A stretch of 64,000 bases of DNA, from NCBI RefSeq assembly GCF_037975245.1, contig NC_092571.1, forward strand, positions 21,811,917-21,875,916, given 5' to 3'. The notes below the pieces were generated by a model. The model ran no database searches and had not been told where the DNA came from. It was given only the letters and a program-made list of their open reading frames with translations. Within the stretch, counting starts at the first letter, position 1, and every line of letters begins with the position of its first letter. Both the position numbers and the translations under genes were made by a program. The stretch comes from Apostichopus japonicus (Eukaryota; Echinodermata; Holothuroidea; Aspidochirotida; Stichopodidae). Below are positions 22,491 through 34,621 of this stretch, piece by piece.

Positions 22491-25400
22491 TTACCACTCC
22501 GTGGAAGCTGGAATCCTTTTTATTTATCAACAGCATACATACACACCATAATTGAATTATAATTAAACAGTAACATAAAAGATAAAAGTACTAAAACTGA
22601 AAACATGATAAGAAAATGACATCCCTTGATGAAAGTACAATGAACTGGAGCCTCTGGAGAGAGATGTATACTAATACAAGCCTTTTAATTAAGTTGTGAT
22701 ATTGTGTGTTCAATCACATCTATAATAATCAACAATGTGGGTAATCATTAATAATTACTCATTTGAGTGTGAAAATAAAGCCTACAGGTTGTCAAATAAT
22801 TCATTGTTAACAGTTAGATCATATAGCAAACAGAACAAGTAGCTACAAAGGAACGTACTTCCTTCATAAAATATCGACCCAAGTGTCTTGCAGCATATAT
22901 TATGTAACTTAATTATACTCAACTATCAGAGTGAACAACAGAGTAAACAACTCTACAGTAAAGGCCACCATTTGAATACTGTACTATCTTCTAAATGAAT
23001 GGAAACAGTTAAAAAGATAGTTCATACTGTTCCAGTCTTTGATACACTGTGTATGAAACCGGTGGGGATTATAAAGGTAGGTTTTACACGCTTCACAATG
23101 ATGTAAGAAATATATGGGTAATAAAAGGAATATCATACCATCAAAGAATATATAACATTAACTCAAAGGTCACTGTACATCTTGTCCTTTGATGTTAAAG
23201 TCTCACTATGCATTCCATCTGGACGGTCTGAATAATAATGTTTTGGAGGTTTCTATTCTCGCTCGTTCTCTGAGATTCAGCCAAAATATTTGGCAAACAA
23301 TGCACCTACAAGATTGTCTGCTTATTAACTACACAATGGCACCAAAATAGGGTTAGGGAACAGTTTGTTCATGTTTATAATGGAAGGCATAATGGGGCTT
23401 TATACCTAAATATCACATGAAAGTAAGTACAAACAATGAAGGATATTCATCAGAACACAACTACGAGGCAAGTTATAAAACCAACCAATTTACTCAGTTT
23501 TGAAATGTAAGTAAAAACAGAGGAGCTGTGTGCTATTCATGACCAACATTTTTGTTTGTGTTTACGTCATATGAAAAACTCAAAATACCCATATCCCAAT
23601 GGATTTAAAGAAAAAATTGAAACCATAGAAAATAAGTTGACAGTCGGGTCAAGTAGCTACTGGATAGTTCCCTAAAAACACTTCAATGAGTTTTACTTCA
23701 GCACCGTCGAAATGGGTGCAATTAGTCCGTAAATATATGATGCTTGGCATGGCAAAACATGGATGGGACAGATATTGAGACTTTCATATTTCGAGAGGAC
23801 AGAAACAAACAAACAAGTAGAGACTTAAAGTTGAATCCAGATGTCCTTTTATCACTGAATGGAGAATCTGTTGAGAGAGCATTTCAGAGACGAAGCCTGA
23901 ATTGAAAACTAAAAGATCAATCAACTTTGTGAAGTAGCATTTAAGATACTACACTTTTCATTCAATTCTAATTACCACCAGGTGAAGGCAATATTATGCA
24001 ATATTTCTGTACGAAACCCTTGGTGTATTTCTCCCCCTCCAACCCACACCCAAAGAGGTGCAACTTCACATGGCTAATTAGCCAGATCACCTCTGTCCTT
24101 TCTGCTATATGAAAAGTAAAGTAAGACATCTTAATCCTCTCTTACATTTGATCTTTCTGTGGTTTTAAGAATTTTGCATATTTTAAATCTCCAGGGTGGC
24201 ATTTAACCCCCACTTCCCCACACCCATCACCCTTCACCACCAAGAAAAATGAAAATGGATGAAGTAAACAGGGTGAGAGAGAACTTCAGTTGCTACTGAT
24301 GTTTGTTCTAATAATGTCCTCATAGATAACACTGAAACCTCAAGTCTGCAATATAAATCCACCGTAACAAAATGATGATATTTCGGTTGCTTTTATTCCC
24401 AAGATGCGCTATTGTTCTTATTTTGTTATTAAATTTATTTCCTATTCCTGTTGGCCTGGTTACATACCGTCACGAGAATCCGACAGTGGCGCATCCTGGT
24501 CCACTGAGTGGAGAAGGAAAACCAAAACTTGCAACAACATCAACGACAACGACAGAGTAAATACAGACTTGTGATACGTTGTGACAAGTTGTGACAACGT
24601 CACAGCAAAATCACATCATTGTAGCAAATGCCCAAAAAGATGGCTGAATTAAGAAAGAAAACAGTTTCTCCTTTCTCCCCTCTTTTTGGTCGAGGCAACA
24701 TCCCAGTTTGGAGAGAAAGTCAAGCAATTTTGGGGGATCTAGTTTAAGGAGATTGAAGAAAGACAGGGTTTAAAGGTGACATGCACTACTGTCATTTGAC
24801 TAAAAGTGGAGCTATATTCCATGCAGGCAATTTAGATTAAAGGAGCACTTTTTTCCCCATTTTTTTTTGTCTTAAACTGTTTGTTAGCCAAACACTAAAG
24901 CTAGAAACAGTAAAAACATGGTAAAGACTAACGCTAACAGCTAATATGGACATAGTCGGAGGTTAAACTTCCTCTTTGTGTAATTTCTATCATTTGAACA
25001 TCAATTATGTTCGTATTTGATATGGAATACATGGTTTGGTTTTATATTGAGATTTTTCAAGCTGAATGCTACTTTAACTGAACAATAAACATAGAGTCTG
25101 GCAGGATCAGAACCGATGTTTTCAGAAAATCTGGCAAATCTAAAATAATATTCTTTGAGAATCTCCTGGGTATTAATTCTCTAAACTATAGTTTCATTAT
25201 GAAATTATCTTCTTGTATTTTTTTTCTTTCTGATGTTCAGCAAAGATACACACATTACCATAAAAACATTTTTTCATGCAAAAAAAGGGTGAAAGTGAAG
25301 CTTACGAAAACAATATCACTTCAAAAATAATTTCAAAACAAAACACTCAATTGAAAAGTAAACAAAAGCTGCAGGCAAGTCTTTCAAACATGTGAGTCTA

Positions 25401-26750
25401 GTCAAACCAATCCGAAAACAACTGCAATTTGGGGGGTGGGGATAGGTGGGGGGTAGAGGTTGGGTAGAACAGCACTGATCAAACCGAGTTCACCAACAAA
25501 AGTAAAGCAAAGCATTGATTTATGACTCACATAAAGGTGACATGATTTCTACACTTAAAACCAATCACTTTGTGTAATCATTAATGAAGAATATCAAAAC
25601 AAGCCATAACTGAAAGATATTTGTTTCTGAGTAAGCTGGCTTTAGTAAGTTGAGATTGATCAATTAATTCGATCTTATCAATGGAAGTTTGTTCAACCTA
25701 TTGATTTTAACATGAAGTGCAACTCCAGTGGCATGTCCAAGTACTAGCTTCAGTGTCAATTTACCCACACATTTTACTGGGTGGAGTGGGGTGGGGGGAG
25801 GAGGGGGAGTGGCTAATATCTCAACTTTTCCCCGTAGCTCATGTACTTTCTTGTGGTACATTCACTGATATTACTTACATAGAACCTAACAGAAGGAATG
25901 TCGAGACCATCCGTCATTTTCACCACACTTTAATAAGTACACATGAATCGTATCCTAACAACTGTCACACCAGGCACATTGATATAACAAAATTGCCCCC
26001 CCCCCCTCCCTTTTATTTTCTCTCTTTCTATTACTTAGTGCTTGTTTTGGATTAATGATGAAGATTTTTACAATTTTTCTAAGCAAGGATACTTAAGTTT
26101 TTGGCAACCCATTGGTAGGTGCGGTCAAGATAATGCTTAATCAAATAACATAAAAATAATTGTTGGGATTGGGGGATAGGCCAGCCAAGCTATTACCTAA
26201 CTACAGACAAAAAAAAAAAGACTTTCTATTCTTAAGTAAACTGGTACCTTGATCAAACTTTACCATATTATTAGATCTTGATCAATGTTTACAATATTAC
26301 TAGAGGGTCATCGGGCTGATACAGGTGGTTTACTCTCGAACCAGTGTAAAGCTTAAATGAAACAGGACACTGTTGTGCTGGCATGAGACACGTTAGAACA
26401 CAACAGGTAGCGAGGGCGCTTTATTCTGTCCTTGTCTACAGTAGCATACCCGTACAACTGCTGTGTAACCCTACACCAACTTATTACGGTCTTGTCCATG
26501 AAACAAAAAGCCTTATCAGCTGACATACTACCGAACTTAGTCGGTATACTTTATACTAGTATGCAAATCATAAACAATCTATAAACAGGTGGGTGGCTCT
26601 GCTCTTCATCATCTAAAACAAGAGATATCCTTTAAGAATGTGGACTTAATAGATAAATGCAGAGGGGGTGGGGAGAAGAATGGAAGGTAGAGGGGGCCAG
26701 AGACAAGGACAATTCCAACGCACCTGTGTTCTGCAAGCATCTCCATAAGT
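22491..26750. other. Downstream adducin region, exons not recognised
   Basis: Minus-strand transcription of adducin would continue here. The conserved segment after 'PGPISEVLAG' and the lysine-rich MARCKS-related tail were not found. Most of the stretch is AT-rich and free of obvious repeats, compatible with intron and long 3' UTR. The C-tract at 25997-26006 and G-rich tracts near 25430 and 25785 are low complexity. Confidence 0.35.
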
Positions 26751-26755
26751 TATAC

Positions 26756-26816
26756 CTGCCAGAACTTCAGAGATGGGTCCAGGGTGCGTCTTATCCCCAA
26801 AACGCTTTTGCCTAAT
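26756..26816 (-). CDS. Adducin exon: 'IRQKRFGDK...SEVLAG'
   Basis: 61-nt exon with acceptor 'ctgaatttcag'-type context and donor 'GCAG|gtataa'. It reads 'IRQKRFGDKTHPGPISEVLA' and ends in phase 1. Adducins have the pattern 'KIREQNxxDxxxAGPQSxxLxG' at this point, directly after the 'NPKEF' segment encoded here by 27669-27770, and the two exons join in phase 0. Adducin caps and cross-links spectrin-actin in the membrane skeleton; this part is the neck/tail after the aldolase-like head. Confidence 0.72.
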
Positions 26817-26885
26817 CTGAAATTCAAAGAGTAGACAACATCCTCGTTGGTAACATTATAACACTTCTATTCATAGTCTCTCTGC

Positions 26886-26992
26886 CATTAAGGACGAGGC
26901 ATTAAAAATTCATGCCTTTTGCCACCGCGGTCCTAACACCAGCTGCAAGGAGCATGTGGCATGAGTGCTAAATGCCTCGTTCTGTTGGTTGC
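26886..26992. repeat. Short palindromic element
   Basis: 'GACGAGGCATT' near 26893 pairs with 'AATGCCTCGTT' near 26972, and 'TCATGCC' pairs with 'GGCATGA' inside. The whole forms a 100-bp hairpin-like repeat. It is probably a small MITE. Confidence 0.45.
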
Positions 26993-27668
26993 AGGTGTGA
27001 CCTCATCAATTTTTCATTTCTGGGTATTATGGTTACGGAAAGTTCACCGGCAGACACTCTTTGGGACATCTATCAAAGATGTCAGAATGACAGAACACAT
27101 AACATAGCACTAAGAAGACACATAACATAACACTAAGAGGACATTGAATAGTGATACTAAGGAGGAGAGATTTAAGAATGTTTAAAGTTCTCACAGCAAA
27201 TTTTTGAGGCTTGCTAAGGGTCTGCTGTGTGTAAAATGATCCCGGGTGGGAAGGGGGTCGGGGGCGTGAGGAAATATACACCCATCCGCTTCAACCTACC
27301 ATAAAAATACAAAAGTAGTAAATAGCACAACTTAAAAAACTTTCTTGGGTGAACCCTCCCTACATGGAAATGGCTCCCTAAATGGGAAGTCCGCTCCCTA
27401 CAAGGGGAGAACCCTACCTACGTGGGGAGTCCGCTTCAACGAATCCAGGGCAACACCCACTGATACACTTTTACATTATCTTTTTTTTTTTTTACCACTT
27501 TTTCTATAACATACCAGATACATCATTCACTCCTCGGAAGACCGAATTAGGGGAAAGGCGAAAAAATGGGAAAGAAGTGAGAGGAAGGAGAAAGTGGTGA
27601 CAAATAACAAAAATAAAACAATCAATTAGAAATAACAGTGTATAACGTCATCAACGTACAGTTTAAAC

Positions 27669-27770
27669 CTTCTTCTTGTACTCCTTATGATCTTGTCCCT
27701 GTCTTGCAAACTGTTGTGGATCGGTGATAGCGACTGCATCACCACTCTTGGGGTCCTTGTCACCTACCCA
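27669..27770 (-). CDS. Adducin exon: 'WVGDKDPKSGD...'
   Basis: 102-nt, phase 0-0 exon after the acceptor 'tttttcacag'. It reads 'WVGDKDPKSGDAVAITDPQQ' then 'FARQGQDHKEYKKK'. Insect and vertebrate adducins carry 'TKW...', then a '...DP.QF.P.GTNPKEF' segment here, so the match is positional and by motif. The donor is 'AAG|gtttaa', a weak GT site. Reading through it would hit a stop two codons later. The neighbours are 34400-34621 upstream and 26756-26816 downstream, in the right order and phase. Confidence 0.75.
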
Positions 27771-27860
27771 CTGTGAAAAATGTAACCAGAGAGAAGAGTT
27801 GTGGATTACGCATAATCACTGGGTTTCCATTTGGCCTGTTTCCTACAAGATTTCTAACCG

Positions 27861-28544
27861 CAGGAGCGTAGCCAGGGGGCAAAGGGGGAGACCGCCCCCC
27901 CTCGATTTTTTTTTTTGTATTTTTTTTTATGATATCGAAGTTTTATAGTAGCTGTTATAAGAGCTTTTAATATTTGTTCACCAATAAATTAACTGTGTCT
28001 GAATTTTCGAAAATTCCCTGACCAACATTCTTCATCATACTTCCCTCTACTCGTGCAATTTTGACCGGTCTGTTAGGGGTTGAAGGTTTTTTTTCTATAT
28101 TGGTTGTCCATAGATGATATTTTGTGCAACATTATGGGCATGTTTGAAGTGAATTTGTTTATTCAAATTCTGAACAAATAATGGGCTTTAAAACCTCGAA
28201 AAGTGGGGCTGACGGGTATTGTGGGCCATTACGTAGTATTACCTACAAAAGCAATGATCCACAGGAGATGCAATGAGGTCCAACATGATGTGTGACTGGT
28301 GTCAATCTTAAAATAGGTATTGGATGAAAAAAAAAACTATTTGGAAAAAACTTGGTTCTCAGGCAAAAGTGTTCATCTGGTTGGTCATTTTCAAGCCTGA
28401 GAAGTGCCATTTTCGGTGATCTGGGGGCTATCAAAACCAGAAATTTTGCGTGCCAACAGATGGTGGCGCTCCGCTTAGATAGTAATATACAAAATATCAC
28501 AAAGCGCGAGAACAATTTGGGGGATGAAAGTTGCTACGCGCCTG
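27861..28544. mobile_element. hAT-like non-autonomous TIR element
   Basis: Starts CAGGAGCGTAGCC and ends with the inverse of CAGGCGCGTAGCA. CAGG..CGTAGC termini are typical of hAT non-autonomous elements. Just inside the left end is the usual G-rich run facing a C-rich run (27875-27901), then T-tracts. The block at 28453-28475 (GGTGGCGCTCCGCTTAGATAG) is shared with the element at 2245-2616. An 8-bp target duplication is not readable. It sits in an adducin intron. Confidence 0.6.
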
Positions 28545-28923
28545 CACCCAAGCAAATGTACCCCATCAATATTTGAAACGAATCACCGCCCCGGATCACA
28601 TTGTCCATATTAGTGACAATCCCGCTTCCCCCTCCCCCCAACAACCCTTCTATCCCTGTTCTCCCTCTGAAAAGATCAAACATTTGCTAAGTAAATAGCA
28701 AACAAACAAAGGATGACTAACTTCTGATAATTCCATCTGTAGGACATTTTAGATTTAGATTTTTTTGTTTCTGGAAAGTGCTAAAATCAAAACATTTTCA
28801 TCACCTTGGCAAGTGCCTCTTCGATGTCTTGAATTGTCAAAGTCCCCAAATTGCCCAAAATTAAGGATTGTGTCGGGTGATTCTGTCAAACGGATGATGT
28901 GCCTACCACCAATTACATGTCAC

Positions 28924-29240
28924 TACCCAGCCAGCATGCCCAGTTGGGGCCCAATTGGGTTTCACTCGGTTGAATTGGGCCTGGTTGGGCCAGGGCCAGC
29001 CCACTCAGTGCCCATTCGGGCACAATACAGTTTGGCCCTTCTGGTTAACATACTTCAAAACATTATTGAGATGTTCAACACATACTTGTTTTTTGCTTTG
29101 GAAAGCTTAGGTTCTTCCTTTGGCCACCAATCCTTGACAACAGTTAATTCATTAACGTAGTGGCCCAATTGGGACAGACTCGGTTTTTGATCAGGTTGGC
29201 CCTCATGTATGGCCCGCTTCGGGCCCATTCGGGAGCAAGA
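28924..29240. repeat. GGGCCC-palindrome repeat, left copy
   Basis: Begins with a 46-bp sequence (28924-28969, 'tacccagccagcatgcc...') that is perfectly inverted at 34280-34325. It continues as imperfect units built on 'TTGGGCCCAATTGGGCC', interrupted by unrelated sequence at about 29045-29155. It lies in the adducin intron between exons 34400 and 27770. Confidence 0.75.
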
Positions 29241-29249
29241 CGGTTTCAC

Positions 29250-29515
29250 CAGGGGCTTTCTGTGACTGCGTCGAGTGGGGGGGGGGGGGGGTGTACGGAC
29301 CCAAATTTACCGACCAAAATTGATTGTTAGCAATCTCGCTCGAAAAAATGAGGTTAGTCTGCGAAAAATATGTTAAATTGGTAAGATTGTTAGCCGAAAA
29401 AACTGACAAGAAAAGAAAGAGAAAAGAAAGAAGGTCATCAGTATATTTGATTTTACCGAGGAACTCACGAACACCCCCCACACCCCCCTCCCCCGTACGG
29501 TACGCCCCTGGGTTT
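29250..29515. repeat. TIR-like end with G and C tracts
   Basis: A G14 run (29276-29291) and a C-rich run (29474-29495) flank A/G-rich sequence. The right edge 'GTACGGTACGCCCCTG' is the inverse of CAGGGGCGTACC, a hAT-like terminus. A matching left terminus was not found. Confidence 0.3.
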
Positions 29516-29923
29516 CACTCTTTCGGCTGACCTACTTCAATGCATATATCTCATTTCCACACTGCACTATCGTTATGACAAAGCCAACTGGCAACACTGA
29601 TTCCCGAATTAGGCGCGTTTTTTTGCCACCAATACGTATCGCGCTCCATATGCCCTCACGTGATCATTCTACGGCAATAAAGCTAAAGAAATGACCGAGA
29701 ACGCTTTCCGAAATCCGATATGATTCAACGAAATCCATCGAAATAATTCAATTCACAATTGATAATTCAATCATTCACTCGAAAGGAGTTGGTACTCGGT
29801 GAGTATTTTGGAACAATTTTTTTTCTGTGAGGGTGTGACTCATTTGGGTGAATTTGTAGCAAGTTTTATTTCCTTGCACCCTCATCTCCGGAAGTGTAAA
29901 CTTTCTGTGACGGGTTTCCTCGT

Positions 29924-31271
29924 TTGGAAAATACTCTAAGGGACTCACCAGAGGAATACATGCGTCATCTTAGCTTGGGAGCTCCGCGACATGTAGATTA
30001 TTACTATTACGAGTACCAGCTGACCTTTATTAATATACTTAATTACAGCTCTACACGCATATCTTTACCTCGGGAACTTCAACCCTTAATATCTATATTT
30101 GTTCGGACATTGCCCGCTCGTGTAATTTACTGCTCCGCGAGCTCTTGGCCTAACGATCACCTCCTGTCTGCGTCGCAGGTGATTATTGTTTATCAGCGTA
30201 GCCTAGCGTGGTTGCTGTTCATAGGATGGTAAGCCTAGGCGCCCTATAGTCTACTACTACTTCGCGCCACCTTCTGGAAGTTCCAACCACGGCTTGGCGT
30301 AAAGATTCTCACGCCACCGATCTTAGCTTGGACTGAGCGACGGTGCACTGTGTGTATTTTCGTGTATTGGAGGACCGACCACTTTTCATTTAATTTTACT
30401 AGACGGACTGATCCAAATTATTAGATCAGAGGTTTGTTTTACAATACCCTTAATCTAGTATAAGTTATAGCATTATCAGGCAACTAGCCTAGACCTAATG
30501 GCATGTCATTTCGTGTATTACTCGCGAAAGCCTATCCTTACGGTCTACATAGACTTTTACAGTTGCAGAGCAATCGCGGTTGGTGTATTATTATAAACTT
30601 TTCATAGATAAGTCTCCTTGTTCGTTTTCAAATACACCTGTCTCGTAGTGGATCACCACGCATTAATTTTCTCTTTGTAACCGATTCAACGGCATATTCT
30701 TTCGATCACTATCGTAGGCCTGAAGGACCTGTACGTAGCATAGACTTTGTAATTAGAAGAGGAGCCACTGTTGCAGACTTGCTTCTGTATACCATAGATA
30801 AGCTACGTCACTATCCTACCAACGACTGGGTCATTCTTCGCTGTGCTGCAGGCATTTAACAACCTTACGGAATTCGCCAGCAATTCTTCAGGTCACAGAG
30901 TTCTCCGTCGATCTCCAGTTACTGCTCCTTGGCTAATCTCACGTCTCCAACATTTTAAGGACGCTGTTCAACAAGAGCAACCACCCATTATTGTTGCCTT
31001 TATTACTATTCCTACAGCCTCCTTTGTTAAGTTCCGGGAAAGTAGGCAGCTGTTTTCGCCAATACTCACTACTGAACAACTCAAGGCCTGTCAACACGAT
31101 CTCGACAATCAATTGGACGCAGTCAACCTATTCATCCGTTGTTTCAATCATCAACCGCAAGACAATTTCAACATTCGTAAATATGTATTTTTCATGTTCA
31201 AACTTTTTTTACATTTTTGTAGATTAAAGGGGGCATTTATTCAAACTGTAGTTCACCTATCTGATACTTAG
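29924..31271 (+). pseudogene. Unidentified ORF relic, possibly SGNH-like
   Basis: A coding-like stretch, GC-richer than its surroundings, reads 'GATVADLLLYTIDKLRHYP', 'DWVILRCAAGI', then, after a one-base shift near 30852, 'NNLTEF', 'PPIIVAFITIPTASF' and 'LTTEQLKACQHDLDNQLDAV'. An alternation of a GG/GAT block, a 'NNLTEF' block and a hydrophobic strand resembles SGNH/GDSL-type domains seen in some mobile-element proteins of marine invertebrates. That is a weak, motif-level impression. An ORF at 29924-30232 may be its N-terminal part. It is enclosed by the 46-bp inverted repeat pair (28924/34325). Confidence 0.35.
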
Positions 31272-32129
31272 AGCATTGAAAATCATATCGGTAGCCCTAT
31301 TTCCATATTCATAGCATGTTCAGTTACCAAGATATGACTGTTTGCAGTTTGTTATTTAATAGGAGTAGAATGGCCACACCATATTTTTCATGTCAATACC
31401 TGGCTATTACTAAAAGTATTATATTTCCCTTTGAAATATATATATAATGTTTCCACACATTCCTTACATGTGAAATAAATAATTTTGTGTAAACATCATC
31501 TAAATCCCAAGTGCTGACATAACATGTTAACATTTTAGAACAGATAGGGTTATAACTTCCATGTTTATATGACTATGAATAACAATTTAAAACATAGGAA
31601 TTGCTACAAACCTAAGGAACTGATGTCATCAAATATTAGTGTTGCCGTTCTATTTTATTTCTTAGGAATTTTCCAAATGCTCATATTCTGTCGCACTCAA
31701 TTTTTCCAACTGTCGCACTCTAATTTTCACATATTCTTGTAATTTGTGAGTGTCCTAAAATTTTCGGTCAAAATTGACCTTTAATCAGTCATATTTACCA
31801 CGTTTTCCTTGTCATATTGAGAAATTGTATCTCGTGATCCTTATACTCCACCATAACAAAACTTTGTATGATTTTAAATATTCTAAAAGAAATGCCTAGA
31901 ACTACTGTACAACGTTCAGCTTCAATTTGGTTAATTTACGTATTAATTTTGCTATTAGGTGGGTTGACCCTGTTCACTAGCTTACATTGGCACTATGGTA
32001 TGTACAATTGAAACACTCAATGCTAATCTATGGAAGCTTAAAAGTGCCATCAACATAAGAAAAACTTTGCCCCATAAATTGACATTTTTCAGTGTATTGT
32101 TTAGATAGCAAAATAAAATCTTATCAAAT

Positions 32130-32465
32130 ATCAGAAAATGTTGGATTGCTCAGTTGCTTTAACTGAGCAATTGAAAAATTTTCTGAAAAACATTTAATTG
32201 AAAACTAATCATATCTCGTCAATTGGACATTTTTCTGCAAAATGTTTAATTGACAACTTATCATATCTCGTCAATTGGAAATGTTGCTGCGAAATGTTCA
32301 ATTGTTCACTTCATTCCATCTGAGCAATTGAAACATTTTCTGCACAATGTTTAATTAACAACTTATGGTATCTCATCAACTCAACATAAACATTTTTCTG
32401 CAAAATGTTTAATTGTTCATTTCATTCCAAATTCTCAGCTGGAATGAAGTGAACAATTGAAATTG
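32130..32465. repeat. Degenerate AT-rich tandem and inverted repeat
   Basis: Units of about 60-70 bp contain 'TTTTCTGCAAAATGTTTAATTG' variants and 'ATCTCGTCAATTGGA', repeated four to five times. 'CAATTGTTCACTTCATTCCA' (about 32306) is inverted at about 32438-32457. It is likely part of a foldback element. Confidence 0.65.
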
Positions 32466-32685
32466 TTTCATGTGAGTGATAAATAGCCCCCCCCCCCAGG
32501 AAAATAATATTAAGCGTGTTGGTAAAAAGCACTGTATTTTTTGGTAATTCACTATGTCGTCGAATATAATTTGTTGAAAAAAAAAGTTTTCCCTTTCGTT
32601 ACATTAACATAGCTTTTGTAGTCAGTAGTCTATGTAGCCTTCAAACAGATAACTATACTCAGTTGCTTACTGTGTAGTGAGGGCC

Positions 32686-32871
32686 AGTGGTACAGATGTA
32701 TCGAAAAATAATTCCGCATAATTCCACATGGTAATGTTGATGAGTATTACCGGGGGGGGGGGGGGGGGGTACAAGGCAGCAGTTGGAATTTTCTGGCTCC
32801 AAAATCCATCCAGTTGGAATTTCAGCCACTACACCCCCCCCCCCCATCATCAGGCCTTAGCTACGTCCCTG
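32686..32871. repeat. Short TIR-like element with G and C tracts
   Basis: A G19 tract at 32751-32769 and a C-rich tract at 32833-32845 flank a core. The right edge 'TTAGCTACGTCCCTG' is the inverse of CAGGGACGTAGC, like the hAT-type termini elsewhere in the window. The left edge ('CAGTGGTACAGATG') matches only weakly. Confidence 0.35.
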
Positions 32872-32874
32872 TGT

Positions 32875-33900
32875 AGAGATGGGATGGATAGCTACTGGCA
32901 TGATTTTTAAAGCTTGATAACATACATAAATCACATTTTGAGTACACTTGCCCTTTAATGTGAATTTTTATGCTTAGTACTAAACCATTCCATTCTTTTT
33001 CATTGTGTCGTATCTACATTAAACGATTATACACCTTAATTCTTGCTCATCAATGTTCTTTATTCTAGAGTACATCCATCCATTTATATTTTTGTGTTTT
33101 CCAGATTTACTGTAGCAATATTTTGTATTACCTATGTCATTATCTTGTCATAAAACATAGAAGATGTTTATTCTCACCTTGCCAGAAAAAGTAAAAGTTC
33201 CGCTTTCGGTCGCGATTTTAAATGAGTTCATGTTTTTATGATTCCATTTGATCTAGAGGATAAATACTGTTGGCCCTGAATAACATTCGCATTGCATTTG
33301 CAATGCAAAAGTATGTGCAATATATAGCATCTTGCCCTCATCGTTAACATTTGCAGGGTTTGCCTGGACATTCTATTCTTTCTCCAAATGCCAAAATGCT
33401 CCCTCCAATTAGTATGCATATAGTTTCAGTTCTGAGAGTTTCATATTTTTTCTTTAAATTAAAATGTAATTATGGAGTTTATGAATTATTGTTTAGTTTT
33501 CATTGTTGTCTTCTTGAAAAATATATTTCAATGAATGTAGACATGAATACATTTGTTTTTATTTGGATTTGTTTCTGAGGCAATTAATCTCTGCTGTACC
33601 ACGACAGTACATGAACGGTTCAAGTGTTATTGATTCAACAACCTACTATAATATGTGGGACACAAGTGCAACCAAGCTATATCCAGCTCTTCTCTCATCC
33701 TTTGGATGATAGGGGCGACTACACTTTCACGCTGAGACAAACTTATGACTTTTACAAACACTTCCTGCATGCTCCCAGGGCTGTTATTTTACGTCCCCAT
33801 CCCATGGTCGTGATTGAAACTTGGCCTTCAGCCACTTTCCTGAATGCTGAGAGGTGGTAAACCTGTAGATAACTGAACTATTTTAAGGGACACAGTGAAA
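32875..33900. other. Adducin intron, no gene seen
   Basis: AT-rich intron sequence. Short open frames lack codon patterns or motifs that I can recognise. Confidence 0.4.
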
Positions 33901-33904
33901 CAGC

Positions 33905-34325
33905 TGGGCTTAAAATTTGGACCACACAGTTGGCCCAGTTGGGCCCAGTGTGGGTTTCACTTGGGTCAAGCCCAATCAACTGGGCCCGAAATGGGTCCCA
34001 TTTGGGCCCCATGCAGTTAGCCTGATTGGGCACAGTATAGGTTCTGTGTGGGCCAAAACGATTGGGGCCCAGAATGGGGCCCAGGTGGGCCCCATACAGC
34101 TGGCCCGGTTGGTCCCTGTATGGGATTGGTTTGGGCCCCAATCAGTCTCGCCCAACTGGGACCAGTTTGGGCCACTCGTGGGCCCCAATCTGTTTGGCCC
34201 AATTGGGTCCTGTGTGGAACGGAATGACAAATCTGAATGGGCCCCAATTGGGAAGCCCAATTGGGGCCCACTTGGCAGCCCGAGTGAAACCCAATTGGGC
34301 CCCAACTGGGCATGCTGGCTGGGTA
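33905..34325. repeat. GGGCCC-palindrome repeat, right copy
   Basis: Roughly 30-bp imperfect tandem units of the type 'TTGGGCCCAGTTGGGCCCC' fill the segment. It ends in the 46-bp sequence 34280-34325, inverted with respect to 28924-28969. All overlapping open frames translate to repetitive G/P/N/W strings on both strands, which marks them as repeat artefacts. The adducin exon starts only 75 bp away. Confidence 0.8.
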
Positions 34326-34399
34326 CTACTCAGGTGTATCTTTGTCTTGTAGCCCTCGTCTTCCCCTTTCTCTCCCCAGTTGGTGTACTTTTGAGCTAC

Positions 34400-34621
34400 C
34401 TCCACCTTGGAGTATGTGTTTGGCGTGTTCAGCCATTTCGTCTCCTCCTCTGCCTGCCTCCTGTTCAACATCTTGATCGGTGACTCGTATCTGCTCTTCT
34501 CAAATTCGTTGTCGTAGATGTAGATGAAGTTGGTGGAGGCTGCTGGGTAGGCGACGTCGCTCTTGGGCTTCAGTTCGTGTCTCACAAACGGCTGGCCGTA
34601 CACTTTGCCTGTTATGTAACC
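34400..34621 (-). CDS. Adducin exon: 'GYITGKVY...NTPNTYSKVE'
   Basis: 222-nt exon, phase 0, after the acceptor 'tttgttacag'. It reads 'GYITGKVYGQPFVRHELKPK', 'SDVAYPAAS', 'RRQAEEETKWLNTPNTYSKV'. Adducins show 'GYRTGYPYRYPxLR', 'SDVEVP' and '(K/R)WLNSxxxYxKVE' in the same order, so this is a confident match to the neck region following the aldolase-like head. I place the donor at 'GAG|gtagct' (34400); 'AAG|gtggag' at 34406 is an alternative. The exon is intact. A repeat block ends 75 bp downstream. Confidence 0.88.

Noticed and set aside
24372-24560. 62-residue plus-strand ORF starting with a hydrophobic, signal-peptide-like stretch; also a minus-strand signal-like frame with a GTATGT donor
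   Set aside because: Both strands give similar hydrophobic strings from T-rich DNA, with no homology, partner exon or promoter.
28743-28900. Minus-strand frame reading 'SPDTILNFGQFGDFDNSRHR', considered as an adducin or other exon
   Set aside because: Three frames are similarly open for short distances, the sequence does not fit adducin between its neighbours, and splice sites are ambiguous.
33878-34483. Long overlapping open frames on both strands giving G/P/W/N-rich proteins
   Set aside because: They follow the GGGCCC repeat unit in several frames on both strands; only the adducin exon beyond 34400 is real.
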